Shown here one piece after another: positions 33,927 through 43,394 of a DNA stretch of 64,000 nt. The position numbers and the translations under genes are program-made. This DNA is from Streptococcus sanguinis (lineage in GTDB: Bacteria; Bacillota; Bacilli; Lactobacillales; Streptococcaceae). The notes below the pieces were generated by a model that was not told where the DNA came from, searched no databases, and saw only the letters and a list, made by a program, of their open reading frames with translations. The stretch lies in the NCBI RefSeq assembly GCF_001078705.1, contig NZ_CDMW01000001.1:1543541-1607540 (forward strand), read 5' to 3'. Each line of letters starts with the position of its first letter. The first letter of the stretch is position 1.

Positions 33927-34877
33927 TTATGCCCCATCTTCAATTACTTCAGCTTCTTTACGGATTAATTTAACATCTTTTTCATATTGTTCTTCATTGT
34001 AATCAATCATTTTAGAAAGTTCTTTTTGCAAGTTTTCCCCCATTGGTTTCATAGTAGCAAAAGTGATACCTCCTGAAATAACCCCTGAAACAACAGGAAG
34101 AACCTTGGAAACTCCTTTAGCAAATGTTCCCTTTGTAAGACTGATACCGAAAACCTTTAATACTTTTTTCAAAATTGGATAATATAAGGTTTTCGTTAAA
34201 GCTTTTTGTGGAATTGACTTGAGTGCATGTTTTCCAATCGCCATGCCTCCAGCTCTCAGTAACGCACCTGTTCCAGAGACACCTAACATGACACCCAGAT
34301 ACAATAGCAATGTATTTTGGGCTTCTTCTGTTAATTTATCCTTTTCAGACCACAGATATTGGAAGCCGTAAATATAACCTAGTTCTTGAGCTAATTTTAA
34401 AGCCATGGCATAATATTGAGCAACATCTGCTGGTATGGTCACAGCCATAGCAATTCCTCCTGGTAAACCAGCAAGAACAGAAGCTCCACTTGATAATAGG
34501 ACATTATCCATAATACAAGCCTTTGCAGCTTTGTCCAATTTATCCTTGGAAACAATATTTACAGGACCATCAGCTAATAATTTCCCTACTTCATCTTGAC
34601 TTAAACCCTTGCCAAATTTATCCATTAGAAATTGATTTCTATCAACTTTAACTACTGGTAGCTTGGATACTTGCTCTAAGACTTGCATGGCCACTTCTTC
34701 TGGCTTCGCATCAAATTTACCCTTAGCTCCATTAACCACCTTATCAATCTCTTTACCAGCGCTCCCTGCAACATCTCCGACAGCTTTAGTAGTAGCATTA
34801 AAACCATTTCCTACTGCTTTAACAGTCCCATTGGCTAAGTCACCAGCTCCTTTAACAACATCATCCCAAAAAGCCAT
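33927..34877 (-). CDS. EcsC-like membrane-associated protein
   Basis: A 316-residue protein. The first 60 residues are Gly/Ala/Lys-rich amphipathic repeats (VVKGAGDLANGTVKAVGNG, TTKAVGDVAGSAGKE). Then comes a helical region with ADVAQYYAMALKLAQELGYIYG, like the EcsC family, flanked by hydrophobic helices (VLAGLPGGIAMAVTI; LLLYLGVMLGVSGTGALL; GVISGGITFATM). EcsC-family function is unknown in streptococci. RBS AGGAGAA. Assignment is by resemblance only. Confidence 0.6.
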   Translation of the reverse strand: MAFWDDVVKGAGDLANGTVKAVGNGFNATTKAVGDVAGSAGKEIDKVVNGAKGKFDAKPEEVAMQVLEQVSKLPVVKVDRNQFLMDKFGKGLSQDEVGKLLADGPVNIVSKDKLDKAAKACIMDNVLLSSGASVLAGLPGGIAMAVTIPADVAQYYAMALKLAQELGYIYGFQYLWSEKDKLTEEAQNTLLLYLGVMLGVSGTGALLRAGGMAIGKHALKSIPQKALTKTLYYPILKKVLKVFGISLTKGTFAKGVSKVLPVVSGVISGGITFATMKPMGENLQKELSKMIDYNEEQYEKDVKLIRKEAEVIEDGA

Positions 34878-35035
34878 AAATAATTCTCCTAAAATAATTT
34901 AATAGATAAAAGTAAATCTACAAGCCAATTATCCTACAACTTGTCAACTTTGTCAATGTACTGACGGTTATTTAAATGTTTTTTGGCTAACAATTCTTTT
35001 CTCAATCACAAACCATACCTTTTTAATTTCCAAAT

Positions 35036-35070
35036 TCAAAAATCCCCCAGCAGCCTCCTGCTGGGGGATT
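35036..35070 (-). terminator. metG terminator
   Basis: AATCCCCCAGCAG and CTGCTGGGGGATT, a perfect stem with a short loop, T run on the minus-strand side. The rest of 34878-35035 shows no gene. Confidence 0.92.
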
Positions 35071-35089
35071 GTCATTAGATCAAAAATTG

Positions 35090-37087
35090 TTATCCAATCA
35101 AACTTCCATTTTGGACCTTTTCGTCCACAGTAAGGAGAGTTAGTTGGTCGCCGTGCTCGGCTGATAGAATCATACCTTGGCTGATACGGCCCATCATTTT
35201 GCGCGGCTTGAGGTTGGCTACGATTTGGACTTTCTTACCGACCAGTTCTTGCTCGTTTGGATAGTATTTAGCAATACCAGAGAGGATTTGGCGGTCCTCA
35301 CCGTCTCCTGCATCCAAGCGGAATTGAAGAAGCTTATCTGAGCCTTCAACTTTAGAAACCTCTTTGACTTCTGCGACACGGATTTCCACCTTATCAAAGT
35401 CGTCAAATTTGATAGCACCACGGTTAAGTTTGAGCTCGACTTCTTCTGGATTCCATTCTTTTTCAACCTCAGGTTTGTTGCCTTCCATTTGTTCCTTGAT
35501 ATAGGCAATTTCTTCTTCCATATCCAGACGAGGGAAGATTGGTGTCCCTTTCTCTACAACTGTCAAGCCTCCTGGGAGCTGGTCAATTGCTAGATTTTCC
35601 AGAGACTCAGCTTGAGGCAAGCCTAGTTGACTGAGGACAGCCTGGCTCGTTTCCATCATGAAAGGCTCAATCATGTGTGCCACAACACGAAGGCTGGCTG
35701 CTAAGTGGCTCATAACTGCTGCCAACTCTTTTACCTTAGCTTCATCTTTTGCCAGAACCCAAGGAGCTGTTTCATCGATATATTTATTGGTGCGGGAGAT
35801 GAGCGTCCAGACTGCTTCCAGAGCACGTGGGTAGTCAACTGCATCCATGTGTTTGTAGTAGTCAGCGATTGATTCAGATGCTACCTGAGCCAGAGCTCCG
35901 TCAAAGTCTGTCACATTTTCTTCGTAGGCTGGCACTTGACCGTCAAAGTACTTGTTAATCATAGAAACAGTACGGTTGAGGAGGTTCCCAAGGTCATTAG
36001 CTAACTCATAGTTGATACGACCCACATAGTCCTCAGGTGTGAAAGTTCCATCGGATCCAACCGGAAGACTGCGCATAAGGTAATAACGCAATGCATCCAA
36101 ACCATAGCGTTCTACCAGCATTTCCGGATAGACCACATTGCCCTTAGACTTGGACATCTTGCCATCCTTCATGACAAACCAGCCGTGAGCAATCAAGCGG
36201 TCGGGCAGCTTAATATCCAGCATCATGAGCAGGATTGGCCAGTAGATAGAGTGGAAACGCAGAATGTCCTTGCCCACCATGTGGAAGACTGTTCCGTTCC
36301 AGAATTTATCGTAGTTAGCATGATCATCCTGACCGTAGCCAAGTGCTGTCGCATAGTTGAGCAGGGCATCAATCCAGACATAAATAACGTGTTTAGGGTT
36401 AGATGGCACAGGCACGCCCCAAGTAAAAGTCGTCCGAGATACGGCCAAGTCTTCCAGACCTGGCTCAATGAAGTTTTTCAGCATTTCATTAAGACGACCA
36501 TCAGGAGTGATAAAGTCAGGGTGAGATTTGAAAAATTCTACCAAGCGGTCTTGGTACTTGCTAAGGCGCAGGAAGTAAGACTCTTCTGATACCCACTCCA
36601 CTTCATGTCCAGACGGTGCGATTCCGCCTGTTACCTTTCCATTTTCATCACGGAAGACTTCTGCCAGCTGGCTTTCAGTAAAGAATTCCTCATCAGATAC
36701 AGAGTACCAGCCTGAATATTCACCCAAGTAAATATCATCTTGTGCTAAGAGACGCTCAAAGACATCAGCTACAACCTTTTCATGGTAGTCATCGGTCGTC
36801 CGGATAAATTTATCATAAGAAATGTCCAGCAGTTTCCAGAGTTCCTTGACCCCAACCGCCATACCATCTACATAAGCTTGTGGGCTGATACCAGCTTCTT
36901 CAGCTTTAGCCTGAATCTTCTGTCCATGCTCGTCAAGGCCAGTCAGATAGAAAACATCATAGCCCATGAGACGCTTGTAGCGAGCCAGAACATCACAAGC
37001 AATGGTCGTATAGGCAGACCCGATGTGGAGCTTACCGCTCGGATAATAGATAGGGGTTGTAATATAAAACGATTGTTTCTCAGTCAT
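35090..37087 (-). CDS. metG: Methionyl-tRNA synthetase
   Basis: A 665-residue class I synthetase. The HIGH-type signature is in [14 protein letters not shown] (near residue 20), KMSKSKGN is near 310, and a C-terminal EMAP/Trbp111 tRNA-binding domain runs from about 560 ([21 protein letters not shown]...[13 protein letters not shown]). The zinc-knuckle Cys pairs are absent, so it is the Cys-less type. Monocistronic, with a TG-A-TATAAT promoter and a strong terminator. Confidence 0.97.
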   Translation of the reverse strand: MTEKQSFYITTPIYYPSGKLHIGSAYTTIACDVLARYKRLMGYDVFYLTGLDEHGQKIQAKAEEAGISPQAYVDGMAVGVKELWKLLDISYDKFIRTTDDYHEKVVADVFERLLAQDDIYLGEYSGWYSVSDEEFFTESQLAEVFRDENGKVTGGIAPSGHEVEWVSEESYFLRLSKYQDRLVEFFKSHPDFITPDGRLNEMLKNFIEPGLEDLAVSRTTFTWGVPVPSNPKHVIYVWIDALLNYATALGYGQDDHANYDKFWNGTVFHMVGKDILRFHSIYWPILLMMLDIKLPDRLIAHGWFVMKDGKMSKSKGNVVYPEMLVERYGLDALRYYLMRSLPVGSDGTFTPEDYVGRINYELANDLGNLLNRTVSMINKYFDGQVPAYEENVTDFDGALAQVASESIADYYKHMDAVDYPRALEAVWTLISRTNKYIDETAPWVLAKDEAKVKELAAVMSHLAASLRVVAHMIEPFMMETSQAVLSQLGLPQAESLENLAIDQLPGGLTVVEKGTPIFPRLDMEEEIAYIKEQMEGNKPEVEKEWNPEEVELKLNRGAIKFDDFDKVEIRVAEVKEVSKVEGSDKLLQFRLDAGDGEDRQILSGIAKYYPNEQELVGKKVQIVANLKPRKMMGRISQGMILSAEHGDQLTLLTVDEKVQNGSLIG

Positions 37088-37133
37088 TTTTTAATCCTTT
37101 CAAGGCTAATGAAACCTTTTTTGATAGCACTTC

Positions 37134-37142
37134 ATTATATCA
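37134..37142 (-). promoter_or_regulatory. Extended -10 promoter of metG
   Basis: The minus strand reads TGATATAAT, about 47 bp before the start codon. No T-box leader is seen. Confidence 0.65.
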
Positions 37143-37190
37143 TATTTTGTTAAGTTTGCGAAAAGACATTCATTTACAATAAAATCAATT

Positions 37191-37217
37191 AAAAAACCTA
37201 GAAAATATTCTAGGTTT
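37191..37217 (-). terminator. Terminator after the DUF421 gene
   Basis: AAACCTAGAA-AATA-TTCTAGGTTT, T-rich on the minus-strand exit. It begins at the stop codon itself. Confidence 0.85.
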
Positions 37218-37848
37218 AATAGGTCACAACATTCAAGTTGCCACTTTCATACTCTGCGATGAAGATATTCGAAATATCGGTGTATCCGTCTTTAGCCAGT
37301 CTCTCCACCAGCCAGTCTTCTGTTTTGTCAATAGACTCCAGAATATCAACCTGAACAACACCGTCTGTGATAAGGGGATATTTAGGATTCTCTTCACCTG
37401 CCTGAACAACGATGAGCTGGCCATTTTGTTCTATAACCGCCCGTTTGACCTGCTTGAGCTGGAAAATACCTTGGCTGCGTAGCTTCAAAGCTACATCTGC
37501 TGCTGAAAGACCAACAAAACGGCAGGCTTCGGGACTCAATTTCCCGTGCTGAATCAACGTTGTCGGCTTGCCATCAATCAAATGCTTAACCGCACGGACA
37601 TTATTATTGAGCCACTTTAGGGTCAAGACCAAGATAGTCCACATGATGAGAATGACTGCATACTGAAGAATGTTAATGGAGCTATTATAAATCACCCCAC
37701 CGATAATGCCACCAAGGACATAGTTTTGAATCTGGTCGATCGCTGAATTGGGCGCCAGATTGCCTTTTCCCGTCACATTGATGACAAACACCAGTGAGAA
37801 AAGACCCAGCGCTAGCTTAATTAGGATTTCAAGAAAATTCAATGTCAT
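37216..37848 (-). CDS. DUF421 family membrane protein
   Basis: A 210-residue YetF/YdfR-like protein. Three N-terminal spans (ILIKLALGLFSLVFVIN; NYVLGGIIGGVIYN; ILQYAVILIMWTILVLTL) precede a cytoplasmic DUF421 domain (VKHLIDGKPTTLIQHGKLSPEAC; LRSQGIFQLKQVKRAVIEQNGQLIV). Function unknown. Its ATG overlaps the DUF3290 stop by four bases, and the two families are repeatedly found together. Confidence 0.88.
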   Translation of the reverse strand: MTLNFLEILIKLALGLFSLVFVINVTGKGNLAPNSAIDQIQNYVLGGIIGGVIYNSSINILQYAVILIMWTILVLTLKWLNNNVRAVKHLIDGKPTTLIQHGKLSPEACRFVGLSAADVALKLRSQGIFQLKQVKRAVIEQNGQLIVVQAGEENPKYPLITDGVVQVDILESIDKTEDWLVERLAKDGYTDISNIFIAEYESGNLNVVTY

Positions 37849-38300
37849 TTTTCAACCTCCACTATTTCGATATCTGTCGTCTTATGCAAGTCAATTTTTT
37901 CAAGCAAATATTTATCCGGCTCACTGCCGCTCATAGCCCGATAAAAGTTCTTTCCGACTTTCAAAATCGCTCCATCCGTTGCGGCTGAAGTATTGACATA
38001 AACTTCTGACTTATCCACACCTAAGTCTTCTGAAATAACCTCAATGAAATGCAGAGAGGTTTGAAACTGGTTGTTAGAGTCTTGGTCAGTCTGAAAATTG
38101 CTAATGCCAATCAATACCATAGCGACCAAGGCCAAAACAGAGATGATGGCTAGTTCCCGGAATTTTGAATCACGCTTATTGCGATAGGCCTTAAAAGCAA
38201 AAAATCCTGTCACAAGCAGCAGCAAGACAGAAAGCGCAACTGTCACCCAGTTTTGCTGGCTAATCTGACTCAAAACATAATCATAAGAATAGAATTTCAT
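37845..38300 (-). CDS. DUF3290 family protein
   Basis: A 151-residue protein. Two N-terminal spans (VTVALSVLLLLVTGFFAF; LAIISVLALVAMVLIGI) precede an external or cytoplasmic domain with VYVNTSAATDGAILKVGKNFYRAM. It is always paired with DUF421 in lactic acid bacteria; probably a complex, function unknown. 4-bp overlap with the DUF421 gene. Confidence 0.85.
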   Translation of the reverse strand: MKFYSYDYVLSQISQQNWVTVALSVLLLLVTGFFAFKAYRNKRDSKFRELAIISVLALVAMVLIGISNFQTDQDSNNQFQTSLHFIEVISEDLGVDKSEVYVNTSAATDGAILKVGKNFYRAMSGSEPDKYLLEKIDLHKTTDIEIVEVEK

Positions 38301-38401
38301 GGTTTCTCCCCTCTATTTTTCTAGGATAATTATAGAAAAATTTTCATTATTTTTCAAGCTTCCTTACAATCACTTTGCTATAAATCAGCCCTAAATTTTG
38401 T

Positions 38402-38407
38402 TATAAT
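38402..38407 (+). promoter_or_regulatory. -10 of exoA promoter
   Basis: TATAAT, 35 bp before the exoA start. TTGCTA at 38375 is too far (21 bp) to be a normal -35. Confidence 0.5.
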
Positions 38408-38441
38408 AAACTCAGTAAATTTTACTAGAAAAGGAAATTTT

Positions 38442-39269
38442 ATGAAACTCATCTCTTGGAACATTGATTCTCTCAACGCTGCATTAACCGGTGACTCAGC
38501 CCGCGCTAAGCTCTCGCAAGCTGTTCTTCAGACCTTGCAAGCAGAAGATGCAGATATTATCGCCATTCAGGAAACAAAGCTATCTGCTAAAGGTCCTACA
38601 AAAAAGCACTTGGAGATTTTGACAAATCTTTTCCCAGACTATGAAAACACTTGGCGCTCCTCCCAAGAGCCGGCCCGCAAGGGCTATGCAGGAACCATGT
38701 TCCTCTACAAAAAAGAACTGATGCCAACCGTAACCTTCCCAGAAATCGGCGCTCCGTCAACCATGGATGTCGAAGGCCGCATCATTACGCTGGAATTTGA
38801 CGGTTTCTTTGTCACTCAGGTCTATACTCCTAATGCTGGCGATGGCCTCAAACGCTTGGATGACCGTCAAGTCTGGGATGCCAAATATGCTGAATACTTG
38901 GCAACACTAGATGAACAAAAACCAGTCCTCGCTACTGGCGACTACAATGTGGCCCACAAAGAAATCGACTTGGCCAATCCAGCAAGCAACCGCCGTTCAC
39001 CAGGCTTTACTGACGAAGAGCGCGCTGGCTTCACCAACCTGCTGGCTAAAGGCTTTACCGATACCTTCCGCCACTTACACGGCGATATTCCTAACCAATA
39101 CACTTGGTGGGCGCAACGCAGCAAGACTTCTAAAATCAACAATACAGGCTGGAGAATCGACTACTGGCTGACTAGCAACCGCGTAGCTGACAAGGTAACC
39201 AAGTCTGATATGATTGACTCCGGTGCGCGCCAAGACCACACACCGATTGTCATGGAGATTGAGCTCTAA
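38442..39269 (+). CDS. exoA: Exodeoxyribonuclease III / AP endonuclease
   Basis: A 275-residue EEP-fold nuclease of base-excision repair. Motifs: LISWNIDSLNA, IIAIQETKLSA (metal Glu), GYAGTMFLYKK, TGDYNVAH (Asp/Asn), TWWAQRSKTSKINNTGWRIDYWL and GARQDHTPIVMEIEL (catalytic His). AAAAGGAAA RBS. It is followed after 11 bp by a VOC-domain gene, so the two are probably cotranscribed. Confidence 0.96.
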   Translation: MKLISWNIDSLNAALTGDSARAKLSQAVLQTLQAEDADIIAIQETKLSAKGPTKKHLEILTNLFPDYENTWRSSQEPARKGYAGTMFLYKKELMPTVTFPEIGAPSTMDVEGRIITLEFDGFFVTQVYTPNAGDGLKRLDDRQVWDAKYAEYLATLDEQKPVLATGDYNVAHKEIDLANPASNRRSPGFTDEERAGFTNLLAKGFTDTFRHLHGDIPNQYTWWAQRSKTSKINNTGWRIDYWLTSNRVADKVTKSDMIDSGARQDHTPIVMEIEL

Positions 39270-39280
39270 GGAGAAAACGA

Positions 39281-39667
39281 ATGGACTATCAAGCTGTCAT
39301 TCCTGAATTTGTGGTATCTGACATCGAAAAATCACGCCACTTCTACTGCAACTTGCTGGGATTCACTGTCGAATACGAGCGTCCAGAGGAGAAATTTCTC
39401 TTCCTCTCGCTTGAAGACTGCCAACTTATGCTAGAAGAAGGCAGCGTAGAAGAATTAGCTCAGCTGATCTATCCTTTCGGGCGCGGTGTCAATATTTCCT
39501 TTGGCATTGCGGATGTTCCTCAGCTCCACCAAAAACTGCTGGAAGCTGACTATCCTATCCATCGTTCCCTGACAAAAAGAGAATTTCGAGTAGGAGATAG
39601 CTTTATTTACCCTCATGAATTTGCGATTTTGGATCCTGATGGTTATTTTTTAAGATTTAGTGAATAA
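39281..39667 (+). CDS. VOC (glyoxalase/bleomycin-resistance) superfamily protein
   Basis: A 128-residue protein of the VOC fold, with paired beta-alpha-beta-beta-beta modules: IPEFVVSDIEKSRHFYCNLLGFTVEYERPEEKFLFLSLE, then VNISFGIADVPQLHQKLLEADYPI and FAILDPDGYFLRF. It resembles bleomycin-binding proteins, but the substrate is not predictable. RBS AAGGAGA. Downstream of exoA in the same orientation. Confidence 0.82.
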   Translation: MDYQAVIPEFVVSDIEKSRHFYCNLLGFTVEYERPEEKFLFLSLEDCQLMLEEGSVEELAQLIYPFGRGVNISFGIADVPQLHQKLLEADYPIHRSLTKREFRVGDSFIYPHEFAILDPDGYFLRFSE

Positions 39668-39668
39668 G

Positions 39669-39696
39669 AAAGCGAAGTCATTTGACCTCGCTTTTT
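39669..39696. terminator. Bidirectional terminator between VOC gene and nth
   Basis: AAAGCGA-A-GTCA / TGAC-C-TCGCTTT with a T run on each exit. It serves the convergent genes on both sides. Confidence 0.85.
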
Positions 39697-40324
39697 AAAT
39701 GTCTTTAAAGTTATAGAGTTGCGGATAGTGTTCGCACTCGGGATTTTTAGGATGGCAGATGGCACGACCAAAGTAAATCATGGCCTGATGGGCTGGCAGC
39801 CAACGTTCTGGTGGAAGGACATCCATAACTCGCTTTTCTACCTCTAGTGGCGTTGCCGACTTTTTAACGATATCATGGTGCTTGCAGATGCGCTCCACAT
39901 GGGTATCGACAGCAAAGGCTGGAATACCAAAGCCCACACTCATGACTACATTGGCCGTCTTGCGTCCGACACCGGCCAGACTTTCCAATTCTGCCCGCGT
40001 TTGTGGTACTTGACCGTCAAAGTCATCCAAAAGCTGCTGGGCGCATTTCTTCAAAAACTTGGCCTTGTTGCGATAGAGCCCTAGGCGGGAGATGTATTTG
40101 GCAATGTCTGCTTCACTAGCCGCAGCCATGTCTTGAGGTCTTGGATAGGCTTCAAACAGAGCTGGTGTCGCCTTATTGACCGCAGCATCTGTCGTCTGAG
40201 CCGACAGCATGACCGCTACCAAAAGCTCAAAGTGATTGCGAAAATCAAGACTGGGCTTGGCATCAGGAAAAAGAGCAATAATCTCTTCGATGACATGACG
40301 AGCCCGTTTTTTTGATAAAACCAT
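39695..40324 (-). CDS. nth: Endonuclease III
   Basis: A 209-residue HhH-GPD DNA glycosylase/AP lyase for oxidised pyrimidines. The helix-hairpin-helix is LESLAGVGRKTANVV with catalytic Lys 122; Asp 140 is in AFAVDTHVERICKH. The C-terminal Fe-S loop normally has four Cys; here only Cys 190 and Cys 197 remain (CHPKNPECEHYPQLY), so a 4Fe-4S cluster is unlikely. Catalytic residues are intact. Confidence 0.94.
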   Translation of the reverse strand: MVLSKKRARHVIEEIIALFPDAKPSLDFRNHFELLVAVMLSAQTTDAAVNKATPALFEAYPRPQDMAAASEADIAKYISRLGLYRNKAKFLKKCAQQLLDDFDGQVPQTRAELESLAGVGRKTANVVMSVGFGIPAFAVDTHVERICKHHDIVKKSATPLEVEKRVMDVLPPERWLPAHQAMIYFGRAICHPKNPECEHYPQLYNFKDI

Positions 40325-40418
40325 GATTCTTCTTTCTAAGATTGAGATAGATTTATTATATCATGAAAGGAAGAAGCATCCAAAAATCATGATTGAGAAT
40401 GCAGCTGTTCTTAATACT

Positions 40419-40772
40419 TTACAAACCTAACTCTTCATACGCCTTCCGGTAGCCAATCTGCAAGATTTGGTTATCTCGAACCAAGAGCGGTCGTTTAATC
40501 AGCATGCCGTCTGTCGATAATAAATCTGCAGCTTCCTGAGCTGTCAAATGCGGAACTTTTTCTTTGAGACCTAGTTCACGGTATTTGAGGCCGCTAGTAT
40601 TGAAAAAGGCCTTGAGCTCAAAGTCCGAGTTCTGAATCCAGTCTAGGAGCTGGTCCCGGCTAGGTGTATTTTGGACAATATCCACCGCTTCAAAGTCCAC
40701 TCCTAATTGATTGAGCTCAGCCTTGGCCTTGCGGCAGGTAGAGCATTTTGGGTATTCGATAAATTGTAACAT
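40419..40772 (-). CDS. ArsC/Spx-family protein
   Basis: A 117-residue thioredoxin-fold protein with CSTC near residue 10 (YPKCSTCRKAKAELNQLGV), KRPLLV near residue 92 and the family's YRELGLKEK. It is closer to the YffB/arsenate-reductase-like group than to Spx proper. The substrate is unknown, and arsenate reduction should not be assumed. Monocistronic. Confidence 0.82.
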   Translation of the reverse strand: MLQFIEYPKCSTCRKAKAELNQLGVDFEAVDIVQNTPSRDQLLDWIQNSDFELKAFFNTSGLKYRELGLKEKVPHLTAQEAADLLSTDGMLIKRPLLVRDNQILQIGYRKAYEELGL

Positions 40773-40835
40773 TGTTTTTCCTCCGTCCCTATGATAGCCT
40801 AGCTAGCTCCTTCTTGTCAAGCCGAGACTCATTAG

Positions 40836-40865
40836 AAAAAGCCGACAAGCGAAAGGCTCATCGGC
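40836..40865 (-). terminator. Terminator of serCA
   Basis: The minus strand shows GCCGA-TG-AGC-CTTTC-GCT-TG-TCGGC followed by TTTTTC. Confidence 0.75.
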
Positions 40866-40907
40866 AGGCACAGACGCATTCCATGAAGAAACACCTCTAT
40901 TTTTCGA

Positions 40908-42083
40908 TTATTTTTTAATTAAACGCACGCGCACAATATTGTCGCTATTCTCAAATTTATCAACCAAGTCCTGAATCTTACTTTCATCCGACTCATCCAG
41001 ATCCAGCAAAGTATAGGCATAATCACCCTTGGAACGATTGATGATATTGTCGATATTGATATTCAAATCACTGACCGCTGTTGAAATCCGAGCTACAATA
41101 TTCGGTACATTTTTGTTAATCAGGGTAATCCGATAAGGGGCTGAGAGAGCTTGACGGACATTAGGGAAATTCACTGAGTTGATAATCTCGCCCGTTTCCA
41201 TGAAGCGGCGAATGGTTTTCCCAGCCATAATGGCACAGTTGAGCTCAGCTTCTTCAGTCGATCCGCCCAGATGCGGAAAGACTGTAATCTGCGGATGACG
41301 GAGCAACTCATCTACACCAAAGTCTGTGATATAGCGCTTGATAACACCTGCTTCCAAGGCTTCAAAGAGGGCAGCATTATCCACCAGCTCGCCACGGGCA
41401 AAGTTGATAAGGGTTGTTCCTTTTTGCATGAGACCAAAAGCCTCCTGATCGAAAGTAGCACGCGTATCCTCAGTCAGGGGCACATGGATAGTGATATAAT
41501 CACTCTTCTCAAAGATTTCCTTAATGTCTGCTACCCGTTTGACATGGCTAGAGATATTCCAAGCTGTTTCAATGGATACATAAGGATCATAGCCCAGGAC
41601 GTTCATCCCCAGACGATAGGCATCATTGGCAATACGGCCGCCGATAGCTCCCAGCCCAATGACTCCCAAAGTCTTCTCTGAAATCTCTGTCCCAGCAAAC
41701 TGCTTCTTACCAGCTTCCACTTGCTTGGGAACATCATCTCCAGAAAGGCCGTTAGCCCAACTGTTAGCTGCGATATAGTCACGGGCAGACAGGAGAATGG
41801 AAGCCAAGACCGCTTCTTTCACCGCATTGGCATTAGCTCCTGGTGTGTTGAAAACCACAATTCCCTGAGCTGTTGCCTGATCGACAGGAATATTATTGGT
41901 TCCTGCACCTGCCCGCGCAATGGCTTTGAGCTTGCTCGGAAATTCCTGTCCATGCAGGTTTTGACTGCGCAGGATATAAGCATCCGGATTGTCAGACTTG
42001 TCTCCGTCAATCTGAAAAGCATTGCCCAGCTCCTTAAGCCCGATTTGATTGATGTTGTTAAAGGTTTTGACACTAAAGACCAT
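40908..42083 (-). CDS. serA: D-3-phosphoglycerate dehydrogenase
   Basis: A 391-residue enzyme for the first step of serine synthesis. The NAD-binding motif is TLGVIGLGAIGGRIAND; catalytic Arg lies in INFARGELVDN and His in VFPHLGGSTEEAE. A C-terminal ACT domain (ITLINKNVPNIVARISTAV...) suggests feedback by serine. RBS AAGGGAGGG; 12 bp after serC. Confidence 0.95.
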   Translation of the reverse strand: MVFSVKTFNNINQIGLKELGNAFQIDGDKSDNPDAYILRSQNLHGQEFPSKLKAIARAGAGTNNIPVDQATAQGIVVFNTPGANANAVKEAVLASILLSARDYIAANSWANGLSGDDVPKQVEAGKKQFAGTEISEKTLGVIGLGAIGGRIANDAYRLGMNVLGYDPYVSIETAWNISSHVKRVADIKEIFEKSDYITIHVPLTEDTRATFDQEAFGLMQKGTTLINFARGELVDNAALFEALEAGVIKRYITDFGVDELLRHPQITVFPHLGGSTEEAELNCAIMAGKTIRRFMETGEIINSVNFPNVRQALSAPYRITLINKNVPNIVARISTAVSDLNINIDNIINRSKGDYAYTLLDLDESDESKIQDLVDKFENSDNIVRVRLIKK

Positions 42084-42095
42084 AGATTCCCTCCC

Positions 42096-43187
42096 TTAAG
42101 AATTCTCTTCTTCAAATTTCTGCATAAAGGCAATCAAATCCTTGACACCTTGGAGCGGAAAGGCATTGTAGAGACTAGCTCTCATGCCGCCTACACTGCG
42201 GTGCCCCTTGATATTTTTAAATCCCGCTGCTGCAGCCTCTTTGTTAAATTTGGCGTCCAGCTCTGGGCTAGGAGACACAAAGGGAATATTAGCTACTGAG
42301 CGTTGCTCCTTATAACGGACTGGACTGCGGTAAAAGCCTGACTGCTCAATGAAGTCGTACAAAAGGCTAGATTTTTCACGATTGCGCTTTTCCATTTCTG
42401 CTACGCCACCCAGCTCCTTGACCCACTCAAAGACCAGCTTGGCCATATAGATGGCGAAAGTCGGTGGTGTATTGTAAAGAGAGGCATTGTCCGCCTGAAT
42501 GCGGTAATCCAACATGCTAGATAGAACTGGCTCATCATCCAACAAGTCTTCTCGGATGATGACAACTGTCACGCCAGCAGGTCCGATATTCTTCTGAGCC
42601 CCAGCATAAATCAAACCAAAATCCTCTACTCGGTACTGAGCAGCAAGGATATTAGAAGACATGTCCGCCACAATCGGCACGCCATTAGTCGCAGGCAGGT
42701 CATAAATAGCCGTTCCTTCGATAGTATTATTGGTTGTCAGATGCACATAAGCCGCCTGCGGATCAATCTCCTTTTCATCAAAAGAAGGGATTTCCGTGTA
42801 ATTTAGGTCCTCTGACGAAGTCAAGAGAATAGGCTCAAAAGGAATGAACTTAGACAGCTTGACTGCTTCAGTGTAAGCTTTCTTTCCCCAAGATCCAGCT
42901 ACTAGGTAGTAGGCCTTGCCGCCTTGGGCTAGATTAAGGGGAATCATGCTAAACTGGGTAGAAGCCCCACCCTGCAGAAATAGCACGCGGTAATTGTCCG
43001 GAATATCCATGAGCTCACGCAGCAAACTTTCAGCTTCTTTGATAATATCGTCAAATTCTTTGGATCGGTGGGACAGCTCCATCACACTCATGCCACTTTG
43101 GGCATAGTCTAAAAACTCAGCCTGAGCTTTTTTCAAGACTTCCTTGGGCAATACTGCCGGTCCAGCAGAAAAATTGTAAATCGTCAT
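42096..43187 (-). CDS. serC: Phosphoserine aminotransferase
   Basis: A 363-residue PLP enzyme converting 3-phosphohydroxypyruvate to phosphoserine. [14 protein letters not shown] opens the protein, [17 protein letters not shown] follows, and the PLP Lys (about 196) is in [13 protein letters not shown]. First gene of serC-serA; no dedicated phosphatase (serB) in this window. Confidence 0.96.
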   Translation of the reverse strand: MTIYNFSAGPAVLPKEVLKKAQAEFLDYAQSGMSVMELSHRSKEFDDIIKEAESLLRELMDIPDNYRVLFLQGGASTQFSMIPLNLAQGGKAYYLVAGSWGKKAYTEAVKLSKFIPFEPILLTSSEDLNYTEIPSFDEKEIDPQAAYVHLTTNNTIEGTAIYDLPATNGVPIVADMSSNILAAQYRVEDFGLIYAGAQKNIGPAGVTVVIIREDLLDDEPVLSSMLDYRIQADNASLYNTPPTFAIYMAKLVFEWVKELGGVAEMEKRNREKSSLLYDFIEQSGFYRSPVRYKEQRSVANIPFVSPSPELDAKFNKEAAAAGFKNIKGHRSVGGMRASLYNAFPLQGVKDLIAFMQKFEEENS

Positions 43188-43302
43188 ATCCTACCTCCAA
43201 AATTTATTTTGTATATCATATCACAAAGTTTAGAAAATATCTATTTTTTCTTAAAAAGAAGGGAATTTTTTAGGAAAACACGAACAAAATGAAGAAATAA
43301 TA

Positions 43303-43323
43303 AAAGAAGCTGTGAAAGCTTCT
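43303..43323 (-). terminator. Terminator after dpnB
   Basis: The minus strand shows AGAAGCT-TTCAC-AGCTTCT followed by TTTATTATTT. It ends the restriction operon before serC. Confidence 0.75.
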
Positions 43324-43394
43324 AATTATTTTAGACCTAATTTTAACAGAATAACTATATCAATACAAAACTACCGCTGATAAATGTTTAGTTT

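Noticed and set aside
37088-37215. T-box riboswitch upstream of metG
   Set aside because: The leader is under 50 nt with no T-box sequence or specifier stem.
40419-40772. Arsenate resistance gene arsC
   Set aside because: Only the ArsC-like fold and CxxC are present; no ars operon genes nearby, and streptococci have several such proteins of other function.
41271-42299. Two plus-strand frames opposite serA and serC
   Set aside because: Antisense shadows of strongly supported biosynthetic genes.
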